A DNA stretch of 64,000 nt from Chrysomallon squamiferum (GCA_012295275.1 CM022669.1:11400949-11464948), one strand, 5' to 3'; counted from the first letter of the stretch, positions 1 to 12,310 are shown. Made by a program: numbers and translations. Notes: generated by a model from the letters alone, not told the origin.

Positions 1-190
1 GGGTTTACAGATGGACGGATGGATGGAAGTTTGACGGATGGACAGAAAATTGGACTGATGTTTGGAGTATTGAAGGAACAGATAAAAAGATAAACAGAAT
101 TCTTTTATGGATGGATGGATGGATGGATGGATAGATGAATGAATGAGGGACAGATGAATGGTTGGATCGACTGACAAACCAGTGGATGGA
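1..190. repeat. Degenerate GATG/GGAT tetranucleotide repeat
   Basis: Repeated ATGG units, purest at about 115-133, decaying to GATGAATGAATG and continuing as scattered copies. Starts at or before the window edge. Confidence 0.85.
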
Positions 191-530
191 GGGAAGACAT
201 TTTTATACATGGATGGGATGGAAATCAAGGTGAAAAAAGAAACAGGATGAAAGGAGAGAGATGAAACAGACAAACACATGTACGGATGGGTGTACAGAGA
301 GATAGTTAATGGTATAACCGGCAAATGCTCGGTGAACACTGCAGTCCCAGTTGGAATGACATTTCAGAGCAGACTGCTGCAGCAAGTGACTGATTTGATT
401 TTGAATGATTACAGTCTGATTAAATTGTACCTCTCCTGAGATCAGAACATTCACAGAGCTCTCCTAGCTCTGGTACTGTTCTCTTTAAAAAAAACACAGG
501 ACTGAAGAATAAAAAACTAAAATAACAAAA
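191..530. other. Non-repetitive island, unrecognised
   Basis: From about 300 to 480 the sequence has ordinary complexity and higher GC than its surroundings. A minus-strand open frame of 83 codons overlaps it but resembles no family I know and runs into the tetranucleotide repeat. Conserved non-coding DNA or a chance frame are both possible. Confidence 0.3.
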
Positions 531-548
531 AACACTTTGTGTTGGTCC

Positions 549-1005
549 ATTTTTTTTTTTTTTATTGTTGTTGTTTTTGGCTTGGTAATTCATACCATGC
601 AATAATTACTATTACTGTCATCAATAATTATTGCCTGCTACCAGATGGAGTTGTCCAACCTTCATGTTTTTCATCACGTCAGAAAAGGGTACTTCGTTCA
701 GAAGCTCCAGATTTTCTTTTCTCTTGGGAAAACAGATGCATTAATTTTTATAATGTTCTATATTTACCTTCCATTATCAGACCTTCTCAAAGAAGTGTTT
801 TCCCTCGTTCCTTTGGGACTTATAAAACATTTTCTTAACATAAACAAAAAAAATAAAATACAAAAAAAAAAAAAAAAAAATTTCCAGGTCAATATTTGTG
901 AGCAAAAACAGGTTCTCAAACAAGCAACAAAAACAGGCTGTCAAAAAAAAAAAAAAAAAAAAAAGATGGAGAAAAAAAAAAAAATAAAAAAAAGAAATAA
1001 AAAAT
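549..1005. repeat. Poly-T and poly-A tracts
   Basis: A T run at about 550-563 and several A runs between 861 and 1005, separated by AT-rich unique sequence. The lysine-rich open frame crossing the A runs (645-1157) is a by-product of the homopolymers. Confidence 0.8.
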
Positions 1006-1345
1006 CTCCATGTTTCCGAATATCCATATTTCCAGCATGCCCGGTTTTTATGCTCTGTTTGAGCCGTGTGAGTTTAAATCTGTGGAAAAGCTGCAAATCT
1101 TTATCGATACGTGTTGCCGTCTGTGACAGATGGGTTGATATTTACACAGACAGTTAGCCCAGCCTGCCACAAGAATGATCTGTAGGTGCCATTTGTATGA
1201 CTACAAACATCCCTTTCATCAACTTCCCCAACACATGATGCATATATTTGCATTTGCAACTGAAAAACCTTTGTGTCTGGCTTCGGCAAAGTCGATGCTT
1301 CATTCTACTTTGATGATGATCAGTGATTCCAGGGTGAGGATTTCA
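1006..1345. promoter_or_regulatory. Candidate regulatory island with POU octamer
   Basis: Complex, non-repetitive sequence with several CpGs, unlike its flanks. It contains the octamer ATTTGCAT at 1246-1253, immediately followed by a second TTTGCA core. Overlapping short frames on both strands look like neither a known protein nor a spliced exon. Regulatory function is inferred from composition and motif only. Confidence 0.25.
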
Positions 1346-2279
1346 GTCTTTGTTTATCATCATGCTAGTCCATATTTATCATTCTTTTTACTCAATAAAC
1401 ATCATTCTGTACTCTATATTTACCAGTGTTCAATTCCTGTTTATTAATCTATTACCCTAAACTTTACATATCTAAGTAATTTGTTTTAATAATTTTTTAC
1501 AAATTAACTATCATATAAAACTGTATAATGACATATCAGAAGCCGAAATTTGTGTATCATGTAACTCGAAATATTGAATATTAAACATCTGACAATTTGA
1601 CATAATAATCTTCTGAGAAAATCTGATACAATTTCCTATCAGCTCTTTTTCATTGCCTTCTCATAGACAGTAACACACACCGCTAACTCTGCCAGTACTT
1701 ATGCACTGGCTGTCCTAACACTGATCATGTGACCTGTTTGACATTATGACAGCTATCTAACCACTGAACCATACCACATCTTTAGCATGTGAAGATTTAA
1801 ATATCAATAATACTTATGTCAAATCAGTAATCTGCAAATGATCTAAAATTTTATTTTTCATTTTTACAGTTACTTGAAATCTATATAGCAAATGAGTTAA
1901 AACACTAACAGACACATTGCACAGACAAAAACATGGCTGGATATATGAATGTCCGTGTGAAAAATATATTTCCATTATCCTAGTGTATAGAGTGAGTAAT
2001 AACAGTATTCTCAGTGTCTAGACTTACTTTTATTGTTATGTTGTTATTGTTATATTGTTATGTTGTATTATAAGAAGGTATTAACCTATTTATTGTCTAT
2101 ATTTAAAAATCAGCATAAAGAAATATGGATTATAGAAGTTAATCAGAGATGAAAGATTTTCTTTTACATCAAAATAAACTATTGCTGTGATATGATTAAC
2201 CCTAAGATTTCATACTTTTTTAGTGTATAAATTAAACTGAATAGTGTAAATGTTGATCTCTTTATCCTGTATCTGTTCA
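1346..2279. other. AT-rich intergenic or intronic DNA
   Basis: No convincing exon or RNA. A TTGTTATG-like short repeat lies at about 2030-2065. The 1640-1800 part is slightly richer in GC but has no recognisable motif set. Confidence 0.6.
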
Positions 2280-2375
2280 TGTGTGTCTGGTTGTCTTTGT
2301 GTGTGTGTTTCTGTGTGTGTGAGTGTTTTATGTGTGTGTGTGGGTGTGGCTGTGGGTGTGGGTGTGTTTCTCTCT
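2280..2375. repeat. Interrupted (GT)n microsatellite
   Basis: GT-dominated run with GGGTGT and TCTG interruptions. The 68-codon minus-strand frame across it is Thr/His-rich because of the repeat. Confidence 0.9.
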
Positions 2376-3051
2376 CTGTATGTAAATGTATAGGTTTTTG
2401 AATAAAAATGTGTCATTTTATATTAAAAATATTTGTTTGTTCCATTTACCACTGCAAAAAAATTCCTTAAAATCATACAGTGTGAACAAACCCTTAGTCA
2501 TGACATAATTACAGACAATAAAAATGGTTCAAGGCAGAACTATCAAACCAAAATAAATGATTATAACACTGTACTCCTTCAGCTGTCACATTATAACATT
2601 TCGAACATAAGACTATTAAAACATTACTATCACACGAGGAGAGATACTGTATATATTTCCACTCTGCCAAGAGATAAACACATTGTATAAGAAGTATAAT
2701 AAAACATTTTTAAAAATTGTAATATATGGTCCAGTCCCCCACGGAGGCTAAAATGACAATTATAAATTGTAATTGGAAAAGTTTTTATTACCATATAATA
2801 TTCATTGAGAGGTTTTACAAATGACTGAATGAAGTAAATTACAAATTTATGACAAAATTGCTGAATGATTACTCTGTGTTTTAGTTGAAAATGGGCTGAC
2901 TTATAAAGTATAAACAATTTTAAAAAGAATTATTTTGTGTCCTGAAGATATTATCTGTGTAGATCTTTGTAAATATATGAATATACTGAAACATTAGTAC
3001 AGAGATCCATGTTTATTGCAACAAATAAATACAATATATATGTATATGTAT
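2376..3051. other. AT-rich unique DNA, nothing recognised
   Basis: Two overlapping frames on opposite strands (2433-2690 plus, 2630-2917 minus) have AT-driven composition and no recognisable motif. I regard both as chance. Confidence 0.55.
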
Positions 3052-3055
3052 ATAA

Positions 3056-3096
<41 letters not shown>

Positions 3097-3161
3097 TACA
3101 TACTCATACATACATGCTGCATATACACATTTGTAGATATATAGATATAAGAATACACTAG

Positions 3162-3201
<40 letters not shown>

Positions 3202-3212
3202 ACACACACACA
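3052..3212. repeat. Two (CA)n microsatellites
   Basis: Pure CA at about 3056-3090 and 3162-3212, separated by CATA and TATAGA tetranucleotide-like sequence. Confidence 0.95.
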
Positions 3213-3680
3213 TTAATCCACAAACATATCTGATTCACAAACATTTTCTGTCTGCCACCCTTGTTTTCGAAAACAATTTCATAATATTCATACTCAAAAC
3301 ATCAAAAAAGAATAACCTCAAAAATAATATATATATATATATATAAATAAATAAGAAGAGAAATAAAAGAAAAATACACCACACCACTGCATACTAATAT
3401 GTCTAACCCAACACTGACTACAGGAAAAAAAAAAACCCCAAAAAACAACAAACATCAGCACAGAAATGCCAAGCTAATTTGTCTCTCTGTTAACTCTGAA
3501 ATCTGTATGATGAGATACACTATGAGGATTTCCATGGGTCAGTTGCATGAAGACTGTAAATGAAATATCAAGTGACAGGAACGTATTGCTAACTGGTGAA
3601 ATGAAAGATAGCAGAGCAGACAAAGAACGAGGTTAAACTGCCACATCCCATCATATTAAAGCATTACGTACATAGACGTT
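3213..3680. other. Unique DNA before the 40-bp minisatellite
   Basis: A short TA run at 3329-3344 and an A run at 3425-3435. From 3470 to 3660 the sequence has ordinary complexity. No exon or motif cluster recognised. Confidence 0.5.
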
Positions 3681-4540
3681 GCATTCTAGCATACCTTCCC
3701 TGATAGACATTTCACAGAGAACATTTTAACATGCACTCCTACTCATAGGCACTGCAAAGAGCTCATTTTAACATACTTCTTCTCATAGACATTTCACAGA
3801 TAACTTTTTAAAATGCACATAGACACTGCAAAGAGCTCATTTTCATTTTAACTTTTTAAAATGCACTCCTACTTTCATAGACTTTCCCTGATAGACATTT
3901 CACAGATAACATTTTAACATGCACTCCTACTCATAGACACTGCAAAGAGCTCATTTTAACATACTTCTTTTCATAGACATTTCACAGATAACTTTTTAAA
4001 ATGCACTCCTACTCATAGACACTGCAAAGAGCTCATTTTAACATACTTCTTCTCATAGACATTTCACAGAGAACATTTTAACATACTTCTTCTCATAGAC
4101 ATTTCAAGGAGCTCATTGTAACATACACTTCTCTTCATAGACATTTCAAAGAGCTCATTTTAACATACTTCTTCTTATAGACATTTCAAAGAGCTCATTT
4201 TAACATACTTCTTCTTATAGACATTTCAAAGAGCTCATTTTAACATACTTCTACTCATAGACATTTCACAGAGCTCATTTTAACATAATTCTTCTCATAG
4301 ACACTTCAAGGAGCTCATTTTAACATAATTCTTCTCATAGACATTTCACAGAGCTCATTTTAACATACTTCTCCTCATAGACATTTCAGAGAGCTCATTT
4401 TAACATACACCTTTTCACATAGACATTTCACAGAGCTCATTTTAACATACACATTTTCACACAGGCATTTCACAGAGCTCATTTTAACATACACTTTTTC
4501 ACATAGACCTATCACGGAGCTCATTCTGAACATTCAGTTC
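3681..4540. repeat. 40-bp minisatellite array
   Basis: About 20 copies of a 40-bp unit whose core reads GAGCTCATTTTAACATAC, followed by TTCTTCTCATAGACATTTCA. Exact 40-base spacing is clear in 4141-4330 (ACATTTCAAA at 4141 and 4181). The left part (3690-4080) carries longer variants with CACTCCTACTCATAGACACTG. Every copy holds a SacI-type GAGCTC or a close variant. No frame stays open across it. Confidence 0.95.
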
Positions 4541-4599
4541 TGCCGAATTCCTTGTTCCTAGGACTTTGATCTTCCTGCACCAATGTATTATTTTCTTTA

Positions 4600-5545
4600 G
4601 TTGCTTTGGCTACAAAGCTGGAAATGGTTCTGTTATATTTATTAGATAAAGAAGTTAACTAGCAGATGAAAATATTTCTGGTTTTTGCATGACATAAAGA
4701 TAAAAACATTCTGTTTGAGAACTGTTCCTCCTGAAACTGGTTTAAAAACATTTTAAAATCTTAAATGAAGAATTTTACTATCCTGAAATTATTTCTGCTT
4801 CTTGTTGAGTTCTCATTGATAAAGATATTTAAAAAAATATATATTTGTGGAGTTGAGGATACTTCTATTGAAAATGTGAGATGAAGAATTTCATTTACAT
4901 GAAATCATTTCTGCTATTCCGTTGCCTGTATAAGCTGCTTTTTGTCAAAACTACTTTAAAAACATATTTTATGAAACTGAAAATGTTTTCATTGAGAATA
5001 TTAGATGAAATATTTTACTGGGATGACAACGTTTGCAATTTTGTTGACTATATTACATTAAGAATTTGATCATATTCCATTTTTTTTTTTTTTTTTTTTT
5101 TTTACTCTTTTGCCTAAAAAAGCTTCTTTTTGACAAAACTATTTTAAAAACTTATTTACAGATAAGTTTTTGTTAAGAATTTTATATCAAGAATTTCTTT
5201 GACATGAAAATATTTCTTAATTCCATTGCCTACAACCAACCTTTCTGTTTTATTTCTTATTTAAACATTTTACAAAAGTTAAAAATATCCTTATTCAAAA
5301 AATTAAATTAGTTATTTCATTTGCACGAAAAAAATATATTGTTTTCTCTTTCTAATGTTCATTTTTTCCTAATTATTTATTTGTTTATTTATTTATTTAT
5401 TTTTTACATATTTTACACAAATGGAAATATTTCTATTCAAAAATTACATGGGAATTTGTCAAGCATGAATATATTTTGGCTTTCTGTTCATTTTTTTTTC
5501 TCTCTCTCTCTTCAAAAATAGTATGACAGGAATTTTTGACAAATG
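4600..5545. repeat. Degenerate long-period tandem repeat, AT-rich
   Basis: The phrase GATGAAGAATTTCATTTACA with variants recurs near 4877, 5002, 5186 and 5307, each followed by an ATGAAAATATTTCT-like stretch. Spacing is roughly 120-185 bases. A T run (5080-5103) interrupts it. An old, diverged array; the 62-codon frame at 4881-5069 is a by-product. Confidence 0.6.
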
Positions 5546-5878
5546 GTTTGTAAACTAAGATGGTCTCTACAGAGAGGCATAAAATGACAAACACACTGGT
5601 TTTGTGTTAGATGTGTCCTTTATTGACAGATGGTTGTTATTTCAGTTAACAGTAAGAATGGCCCCAGGGACGGAAACTGGAAATGAAGGTTTAATTATTC
5701 AGTGGTCGTGTTCTTTTAGTTTCTTTTAGTATGTTTGAAATTTCAGAAACAGAAATATGTCTTTAAAATTTTGAAAGCAGATTATTAAAACACAGTAAAG
5801 AAGAATAACTTTTGAATTCTTGAGTCTTTAAATGATGATAAAGGTTTATAGTAATGTGGTATACATTGATTAAACCAC
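5546..5878. promoter_or_regulatory. Small island with HOX/MEIS-like site
   Basis: At 5617-5631 the sequence reads TTTATTGACAGATGG, a posterior-HOX-like TTTAT core fused to a MEIS/PREP TGACAG core and an E-box-like CAGATGG. Surrounding sequence 5570-5700 is of ordinary complexity. Function is inferred from the motif alone. Confidence 0.2.
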
Positions 5879-5914
<36 letters not shown>

Positions 5915-6071
5915 AATACATACACTCTCATACATAATCATACAAAATCTGCATAAACATTCATACATGTCCATACCCAAAGAAACATAAATACAGAGGT
6001 ATGCACCCCCCACCCAGCCACCCACCCACCCACACCCACACCCACACATACATGCTCACACACACACACAA
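5879..6071. repeat. (CA)n and CCCA-rich microsatellites
   Basis: Pure CA at 5881-5910; a CCCA/CCCACA-rich stretch at 6003-6056; another CA run at about 6058-6071. Confidence 0.9.
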
Positions 6072-6480
6072 CTCATACTTGATCACGTACAATCAAAGAA
6101 GACATTATCATCTAATATCATTTTTAAATCATATCCTAACGCAGCTAAAATTGTGATTATCACAGTTATCACATTTTTTATTATTGAAAAACACTCCACA
6201 CACACTCAAACCAGTTTAAATTATTTATTAATATATTTAATACAAAATGTCCATCAAGATTATAAAGGAATTTTTTTTATTATTACTTTTTTTTAAACAG
6301 TGGAGTGGATGTACTGAATTATGAAATTGAGAATTATATAAACAAGATAAAAATTGATTTTTCTATAAAATAAACAAGACTTGTTGTCACAGTGTTTGCC
6401 ATCACAATGATCTTGTAAAATGAGAAATTTAAAAAAAGAGAGAAAATTGTATGACAATGATAATGGAGACATCATTATCC
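6072..6480. other. AT-rich unique DNA, nothing recognised
   Basis: No exon-like sequence. Short T and A runs only. Confidence 0.6.
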
Positions 6481-6840
6481 ACTGAATTACAATGTAAATG
6501 AAATCACATTTTTAAAGGGAGTCACTCTGCAATTTATGATCATATTGTGTTCTTTGTTTGCTAGCAGTCATTGAAAAAAAAGAAGAAAGAAAGAAAGAAA
6601 GAGAAAGAGAGAGGGAGACAAAGTTAGAGATAGAGAAAGAGAGAGAAGGAGAGACAGAAAGAGAATGACTGAGAAAGAAAGATACAGAGGAAGAGACAGA
6701 GACAGAGGCAGACAAAGAAAGAAAAGTAGACAGAGAGAGAGAGAGAGAGAGACATGTTTTACACTGAATTAAAATGTAAATGAATTCAGTTTTAAAGAAA
6801 GTCAGTCTACAGTTCATGATTACACTGCGTTCTTGGATTT
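6481..6840. repeat. GA-rich tract flanked by an imperfect ~75-bp direct repeat
   Basis: The segments 6481-6556 and 6763-6838 are diverged copies of each other: both begin ACTGAATTA(C/A)AATGTAAATG and end in a GTTCTT(T/G)G-like phrase. Between them lies GA/GAAA-rich DNA (6575-6752), ending in a pure (GA)n. Two large tandem copies of 282 bp, with GA expansion inside, is the simplest reading. Confidence 0.75.
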
Positions 6841-7258
6841 CTCAGTCAGGAAATGATTCAGACTTCATTTACACACAGAAGATGTGATTATTTATTGGCA
6901 TTAAGTTTACATCGTAACACTTTCATCCACAGATATCCCATTCCAACCACAGAATTTTATATTAAGATGTATTGTCCATAGATTACAATACCTCTATTCT
7001 GCTGATCTATATAAAAATCCAGTGATTTTAATGAAAGTTTTGATATGTACAGAGGGATGGACACCAGTCAGAAACACTTGTACAGTTTTATTACATATAA
7101 AAATAAAACTTGTATTATGATGGATATATTTTATACAATTATGTTTTGATGTTATTAAAAACGAAATGCTCTCTGTGTATGGCTATCATAGGACCCAATA
7201 ATCCTTTTTTTTTTTTTTTTTTTTAGCTGAAATCTATAAAGCATATTATAACCAAATT
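6841..7258. other. Unique AT-rich DNA
   Basis: 6841-7100 has moderate complexity, with no recognised exon. A T run at 7206-7224. Confidence 0.5.
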
Positions 7259-7570
7259 ATGATCATGCTGGAAAAGTATACTGCTGTTTCTGGAAAAAAA
7301 CTAAAATTGTATGCAGTTTTTTTCATTGCTTCAGCAATCTCTATTAAAATGGGGAAAAGAATATTGCTGTTTTTACGAGAGAGAAAAAAAAAAAGTAAAT
7401 TATATTCAGTTGTATTATTGCTACATTTAGCCCTGTTAAAATAAACAAAACATAATTAACAAAAAAAACAACATGCATATTGCTGTTTTTAGAAGAAAAA
7501 AAAAATGTTTTATGGAACTGCATTATTGCTACAATTACCCATCAAAACAGGATATTCTTTCTTGGACGAA
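7259..7570. repeat. Degenerate tandem repeat (period ~80-120 bp)
   Basis: ATA(C/T)TGCTGTTT recurs near 7279, 7361 and 7478, followed by A-rich sequence and ATTATTGCTACA(T/A)TTA. The 61- and 71-codon frames at 7259-7444 and 7505-7720 lie in this array and its edge; I recognise no protein in them. Confidence 0.5.
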
Positions 7571-8159
7571 GAAGTCTTGCAGCAACTAAAAAAATCTGTA
7601 ACAGTATACTCCATTCTTAATTTAACTGTCACAGTATCTTTAAATTTGTTATCCCAGAAAGTAAAATCTACACAGGGTGCCTCATTTAACTGTCAGTCCC
7701 TGCTACTGTTTCCCCTGTAATAAAACTGACAATAAAGTGCATTAGTCTATTCTCTTGTATCTCACAGCTCTGTCAGAGAATAGTCAGCCCTGAACTGCAA
7801 GACACGTAGATAAAACACCATAGGATGTTAACAAAAATTTTAAAATTAAACTGAGCTAAATAAAATAATATATACATTTTTTTTATCCAAAAGACGTTAT
7901 TCGAGTTACAACAGTTCTTTCAGGCACTTTTCTTTCACATGACAAATCTTCCGTCAGTTTGAACAATTGATCTCATTTTCTTTTTTTAATATATTTTTTT
8001 CTCAACATTTTACTTCATTTTCTTTTATTATGTTTTTTTTTCATTCTGATAGCTATAAATAATGTTTGCCCTTACATGCTTTTCCAGTCTAACAAGTTTG
8101 GAGGGGAAAAAAACTGAGCAATCATTAATTTTGATGGATATAATAAAAACAGCTGACTG
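7571..8159. other. Unique AT-rich DNA
   Basis: 7650-7830 has ordinary complexity; the remainder is T-rich. No supported gene. Confidence 0.5.
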
Positions 8160-8895
8160 CAACATGAACAATAGGCTGCCATTAAGATTATGGACTTTTA
8201 AGGCTGCCATTTAGGTTATGGAACTTTGAGGCTGAAGGTAAGATAATGGAATTCTTAGGCTGACAGACAGTAAGATCATGAGGTTTAGAGACTGACATTA
8301 AAACCAAACAGTTTTGAGGCTGTCGTTGTGATTATGGCATTTTTAAGGTTGGTGGTAAGATCAGATAAGATTATGGAGTTCTTATGCTGACATTTTAATC
8401 ATGGAATTTTCAGACAGTTAGATCATGAAGTTCTAAGTCTGACAGTAAGAATATGAATTTTTGAGCTGACAGGATAATCATGAAATTTTGAGACAAATAC
8501 ATCATGAAGTTTAAGCCTGACTGTACGTTTTGAGGCTGGAACTGTGACCATGGATTTATGAGACTGACAGTAAAATCTAAGTTTTCAGACTGACTTTGAA
8601 AACACTAGTTTTAATGTTGGCAGTAAGATTATGGAGTTTCCATGTTGGCAGCAAGATTATGCAGTTTTGAGGCTGACAGTGACATTATGGAGTTTTGATG
8701 CTGACAGTGACATTATGAAGTTTTAACTCTGACAGTAAGATTAAGGAGTTTTGAGCCTGACAGTAAGATTATGGAGTTTTGATGCTGACAATAACTTTAT
8801 AAAGTTCAGAACTGACAGCAAAACGTGTAATTTTGACAGTAAAATTGTGGAGTTTTGAGTCTTGAGCTTGCATGTAGATTATGCAGCATCGTCCT
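8160..8895. repeat. 28-bp minisatellite, diverged
   Basis: About 25 imperfect copies of a unit reading CTGACAGTAAGATTATGGAG followed by TTTTGAGG. The cleanest copies are at 8660-8790. Indels shift the period between about 27 and 36 on the left side. Translation is interrupted in all frames. Confidence 0.9.
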
Positions 8896-9050
8896 GTGAG
8901 ATAACTGTGTAAATGAAGGTAATTGTGATCCAGCCTGAAGACAAGACCGATTCAGCATGTTTCACAGAGTTCAGTGTAAAGACTGGCAAACACACACAAA
9001 CATTCCACTGTAATTAAAACCACATATTATATCTCGGCTTACAAACTTAC
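8896..9050. other. Short unique spacer
   Basis: Ordinary-complexity sequence between two minisatellites. No motif recognised. Confidence 0.4.
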
Positions 9051-9054
9051 TGTG

Positions 9055-9215
9055 CTAGTAGTGTATGTGTGAGTACAAGTGTATGTGTGAGTATAAATGT
9101 ATGTGTGAATATAGGTGTATGTGTGAGTATAGGTGTATGTGTGAGTATAAATGTATGTGTGAGTATAGGTGTATGTGTGAGTATAGGTGTATGTGTGAGT
9201 ATAAGTATATGAGTC
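9055..9215. repeat. 18-bp minisatellite (GTGTATGTGTGAGTATAG)
   Basis: About eight to nine copies in near-perfect register. Because 18 is a multiple of three and the unit lacks a stop on the minus strand, a Thr/Tyr/His-repeat frame (9039-9491 minus) is produced; it is not a credible gene. Confidence 0.95.
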
Positions 9216-9440
9216 TGCAGTTGTTTGCTGAATGAGCTGTATGTCTGTTGCTGTATGTCTGTACGTATCTATGTCTGTATGTGAATACTTAATTGAATTT
9301 AATATATATTGCAATATAACATAATATAATGTAATGTAATGTAATGTAATATAATACAATATAATATAATATAATATAACTTGTGTGTCTGTAATATAAT
9401 ATGATATAATATAATATAATAGAACTTGTGTGTGAGTCAC
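9216..9440. repeat. CTGTATGT and TAATA/TAATG pentanucleotide repeats
   Basis: Irregular GTATGTCT copies at 9235-9285, then 5-bp AATAT/AATGT units at 9300-9422 with GTAAT runs at 9330-9350. Confidence 0.85.
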
Positions 9441-10020
9441 ATACATTTTATAAATAAATATAAACTCATTTTTCCTTCTCCATTTTGTCACTATATTTAT
9501 CGCTGCAGATCTAGCCAGTTTGAGACTACGAGTTTTGAAATGAGCTTTGTAATTACTTAGAAAATTAAGCCACCAACTCTTAATTCAGTTTTGTCAAAAT
9601 GTACATATAAAGCTGTCATAAACATACAGTTTACAGTGAGACAGAGACAGAGAGAGACGGAAGAAGAGACAAGAGCTGCTACAACATTAATCTGGTCAAA
9701 CAGAACAGAATCAGTGGAAATTGCAAGGAAATAAATGACATTGTGTGGAGCACATTGTCAGACAGTTCAAATCACAGTGAACGTCCATCTTGTGTGTAGG
9801 TGATTATATTCCTCCATCACAGCAGATCATCAGAGCAATAGATGAATTTCATCAGAAAATTGATTAATTTTACAATCCGACCAGCTGGAACATAATGGTC
9901 ATTTACTCTCTATTTACATTAAATAAGGTTTAATTATATTCACATCATTGGGTTACTGCTAGGTTTACACACTGGCTGATGGTTAGTTACACAGAATAAA
10001 AGCTCCCTGTTGTCCATCTT
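9441..10020. promoter_or_regulatory. Complex island, candidate conserved non-coding DNA
   Basis: The stretch 9690-9990 is non-repetitive. It contains TTGATTAATTTTAC, a homeodomain-type core, at about 9860, between two ATCATCAGA/TTCATCAGA phrases. No exon with splice sites was found. Regulatory status is inferred from complexity and motif. Confidence 0.25.
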
Positions 10021-10265
10021 TCTGTTTGTCTGTTCTCTTTCTCTCTTTTTTTGTTTTGCCAGTGTCTGTCTGTGTGTGTGTCTGGAAACGAGACAAAACA
10101 AATTTGTCTTTTTGTCTGTTTAATCAAGCTAGAACATTAATTTGTTCATGTGAACATTCATTTTTCTATTTATTTATTCATTCTTCCATCTATCCCTTTA
10201 TCTCTGTACTGTTTAATTAACACACACAGATAGATAGATAGATAGATGGACAGAGAGACAACAAA
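10021..10265. repeat. Pyrimidine-rich, GT and GATA microsatellites
   Basis: TTTCTCTCTTT-like sequence at 10020-10050, GT at 10070-10082, and (GATA)n at about 10229-10250. The 64-codon frame crossing this is low complexity. Confidence 0.75.
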
Positions 10266-10890
10266 ATAGATAGATATGAAAACTCAAAAGGCTAAATAAT
10301 CTGAATACAATTTTGACAAGAGAGAAGATGCATTCATTTTATAATTAAAATTTTCAGCATCAGAATTTTCTTTAAAAACATAACCTCTAGTTCCACCAAT
10401 GTCTTAAAAGCATGACATCTACTACTGAACAAAGTGTTTATTTAGTATATAAACTTTCACTGTCATCTGAAATGTTAACTTTTATTGCTATTTTAAATTT
10501 TATCTGAAAGTTTTAACTATTATTACCAACTGGAAAGTTTTATCATCCCAGTGGTAATGTTTAACTTTTACTATCAATTAAAAAAACAAAAAAAATAAAA
10601 ATTAAATTTTAGTTCTACCTGAAAATTTCAAACTGTATTTTATCTGAATAGGACTTTTTGTATCACTTTATAGAAAAAGAAAGTTAATTTTTATATAAAA
10701 ACAAACAACAACAAACCATTCATGTATCAAATAAAAAAAACTATACTATACTACACTAAAGCAATGTGCTGGGGGTCATATATTAACTCCAGACTTGGCT
10801 ATTTACATTCTTCAGCAAAACATAATTAGAAATGAAACAACATCAAAGAGAAATTATTAATTTCTCTGACTGGTTTCCAAATCCAAAAAT
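10266..10890. other. AT-rich unique DNA
   Basis: Weak internal similarity at 10440-10640: phrases resembling CTGAAAGTTT-TAACT-TTATTA recur every ~60 bases, suggesting a decayed tandem repeat. No gene. Confidence 0.5.
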
Positions 10891-11250
10891 TTAGTGTCGA
10901 CAGTATATTCATTACATACAGTATCCAATTGGGGTGATAATTGGAAATATGGATCCCTAGGCAGGAGTTAATTACAGAATGGGAAAATATTTACATATAT
11001 GTATTAAATCTACGGTGAATCTAATTGTGCGATTATGTGAGAAACAGGAATGACCATAGCAAACAGTGGAACTGGTAATAATAATTGAGTAATGATTGGC
11101 AAGGCTTATTGCTGTATTCTCAGATAAACGCTGTGATTTGCGTTGACCAGTGATAATTATAAAATGCTGGGCTGAATTAGACAGAGTGTATTATAGTAAT
11201 TACTGTACACAGGCTAGAAATGGAATGTTGATTATTAAACTGAAAATAAG
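10891..11250. promoter_or_regulatory. Candidate conserved non-coding element
   Basis: A 350-base island of high complexity in AT-rich surroundings. It holds the near-palindrome CCAATTGGGGTGATAATTGG (10925-10944), GTTAATTAC (10968-10976), TGATAATTATAA (11151-11162) and several TAATAAT/TTGAGTAATGATTGG phrases. No exon-like frame. The density of paired homeodomain-type cores makes an enhancer the best guess. Confidence 0.35.
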
Positions 11251-12310
11251 AAGTGAATAATTTAGACTCAAACATTCTCAGAGGCAAATAAATGGAAGCA
11301 AAGGCAAATATGAGAAGAGCAGCTGTGAAATATATGTACGTATGTACATACAGACACATTTATTTTCATAAAGATCTTCACTGTGAAAAAACTGTTTACA
11401 TACACACACACAGTTACATACACATTATACACACTCATAATCACACAGAAATAAATACACATGAAGATCTCTTTGCACCAAAAAGACTTAAATACTTTAT
11501 TTAATTACACTGTTGAGGCCAAGTTATAATCTTAAATCATTAATTCCCATTCCAAACAGTTGTCTTTAACAACAAATGATATCACTAGAAAATGTATGTG
11601 TGATGTATATATGTGTATTGTGAATGTGTTTGTGTGAATGCCTATGCTGATGCTTGTTTTTCAATACTTTTAACCAATGCGTATATTAATTTAATAAAAC
11701 AGTTTTATCTTTTAAGTTTTCTTTCTTTTGATTCTTAAGTGAAAAAACAATGTTGTTATCTTTTGGCAAAGAATTTGGTAGATAAATCAGTTTTTTATAT
11801 GTATTTTTTCAAACACAGATTCAAAAATTAAATAAAGTTTAAAAAATAAAAATAAAAATTTAAATACTCATGTAAAATGAAAGCAAAAGTGATAACAAAA
11901 AAAATATTAAACTGTATTTTAATGTCACTGATAAATAAAAACTGATTAAAATAAACAAAATAAAAACAAGAAGAAAAATGTTTAAAATTTAAATTATAAA
12001 CAAATTTTAAAAATAAAGACAGATTACTCTATTAAATTACAATGAGATGAAGGTAGATAACTCTATCATTAATTACAATGCCAATACAAAGACTTTTCAC
12101 AGAAGAAACAATGGGTGTTGAAAACTGTTTATAGAACCCTGTGTAATACAATAAGATATTGCACATTCTGAGACTTCAAAGCTATTTTTCGGCTGTCAAA
12201 CCAGGGAAATAAATCTTTCAAAATGACAGGTGTTTAAATTATCACTTTTTAAAACATGCTGCTTTTGACCTTGTTTTTTCAGTGCACAAATCAGTTGAAC
12301 TAAAGGTTAG
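11251..12310. other. AT-rich DNA with GT/CA patches
   Basis: CA-rich at 11400-11460, GT-rich at 11595-11640, and A-rich low-complexity sequence at 11820-12010. The small frames at 11177-11504 overlap on both strands and show no recognisable protein. Confidence 0.55.
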
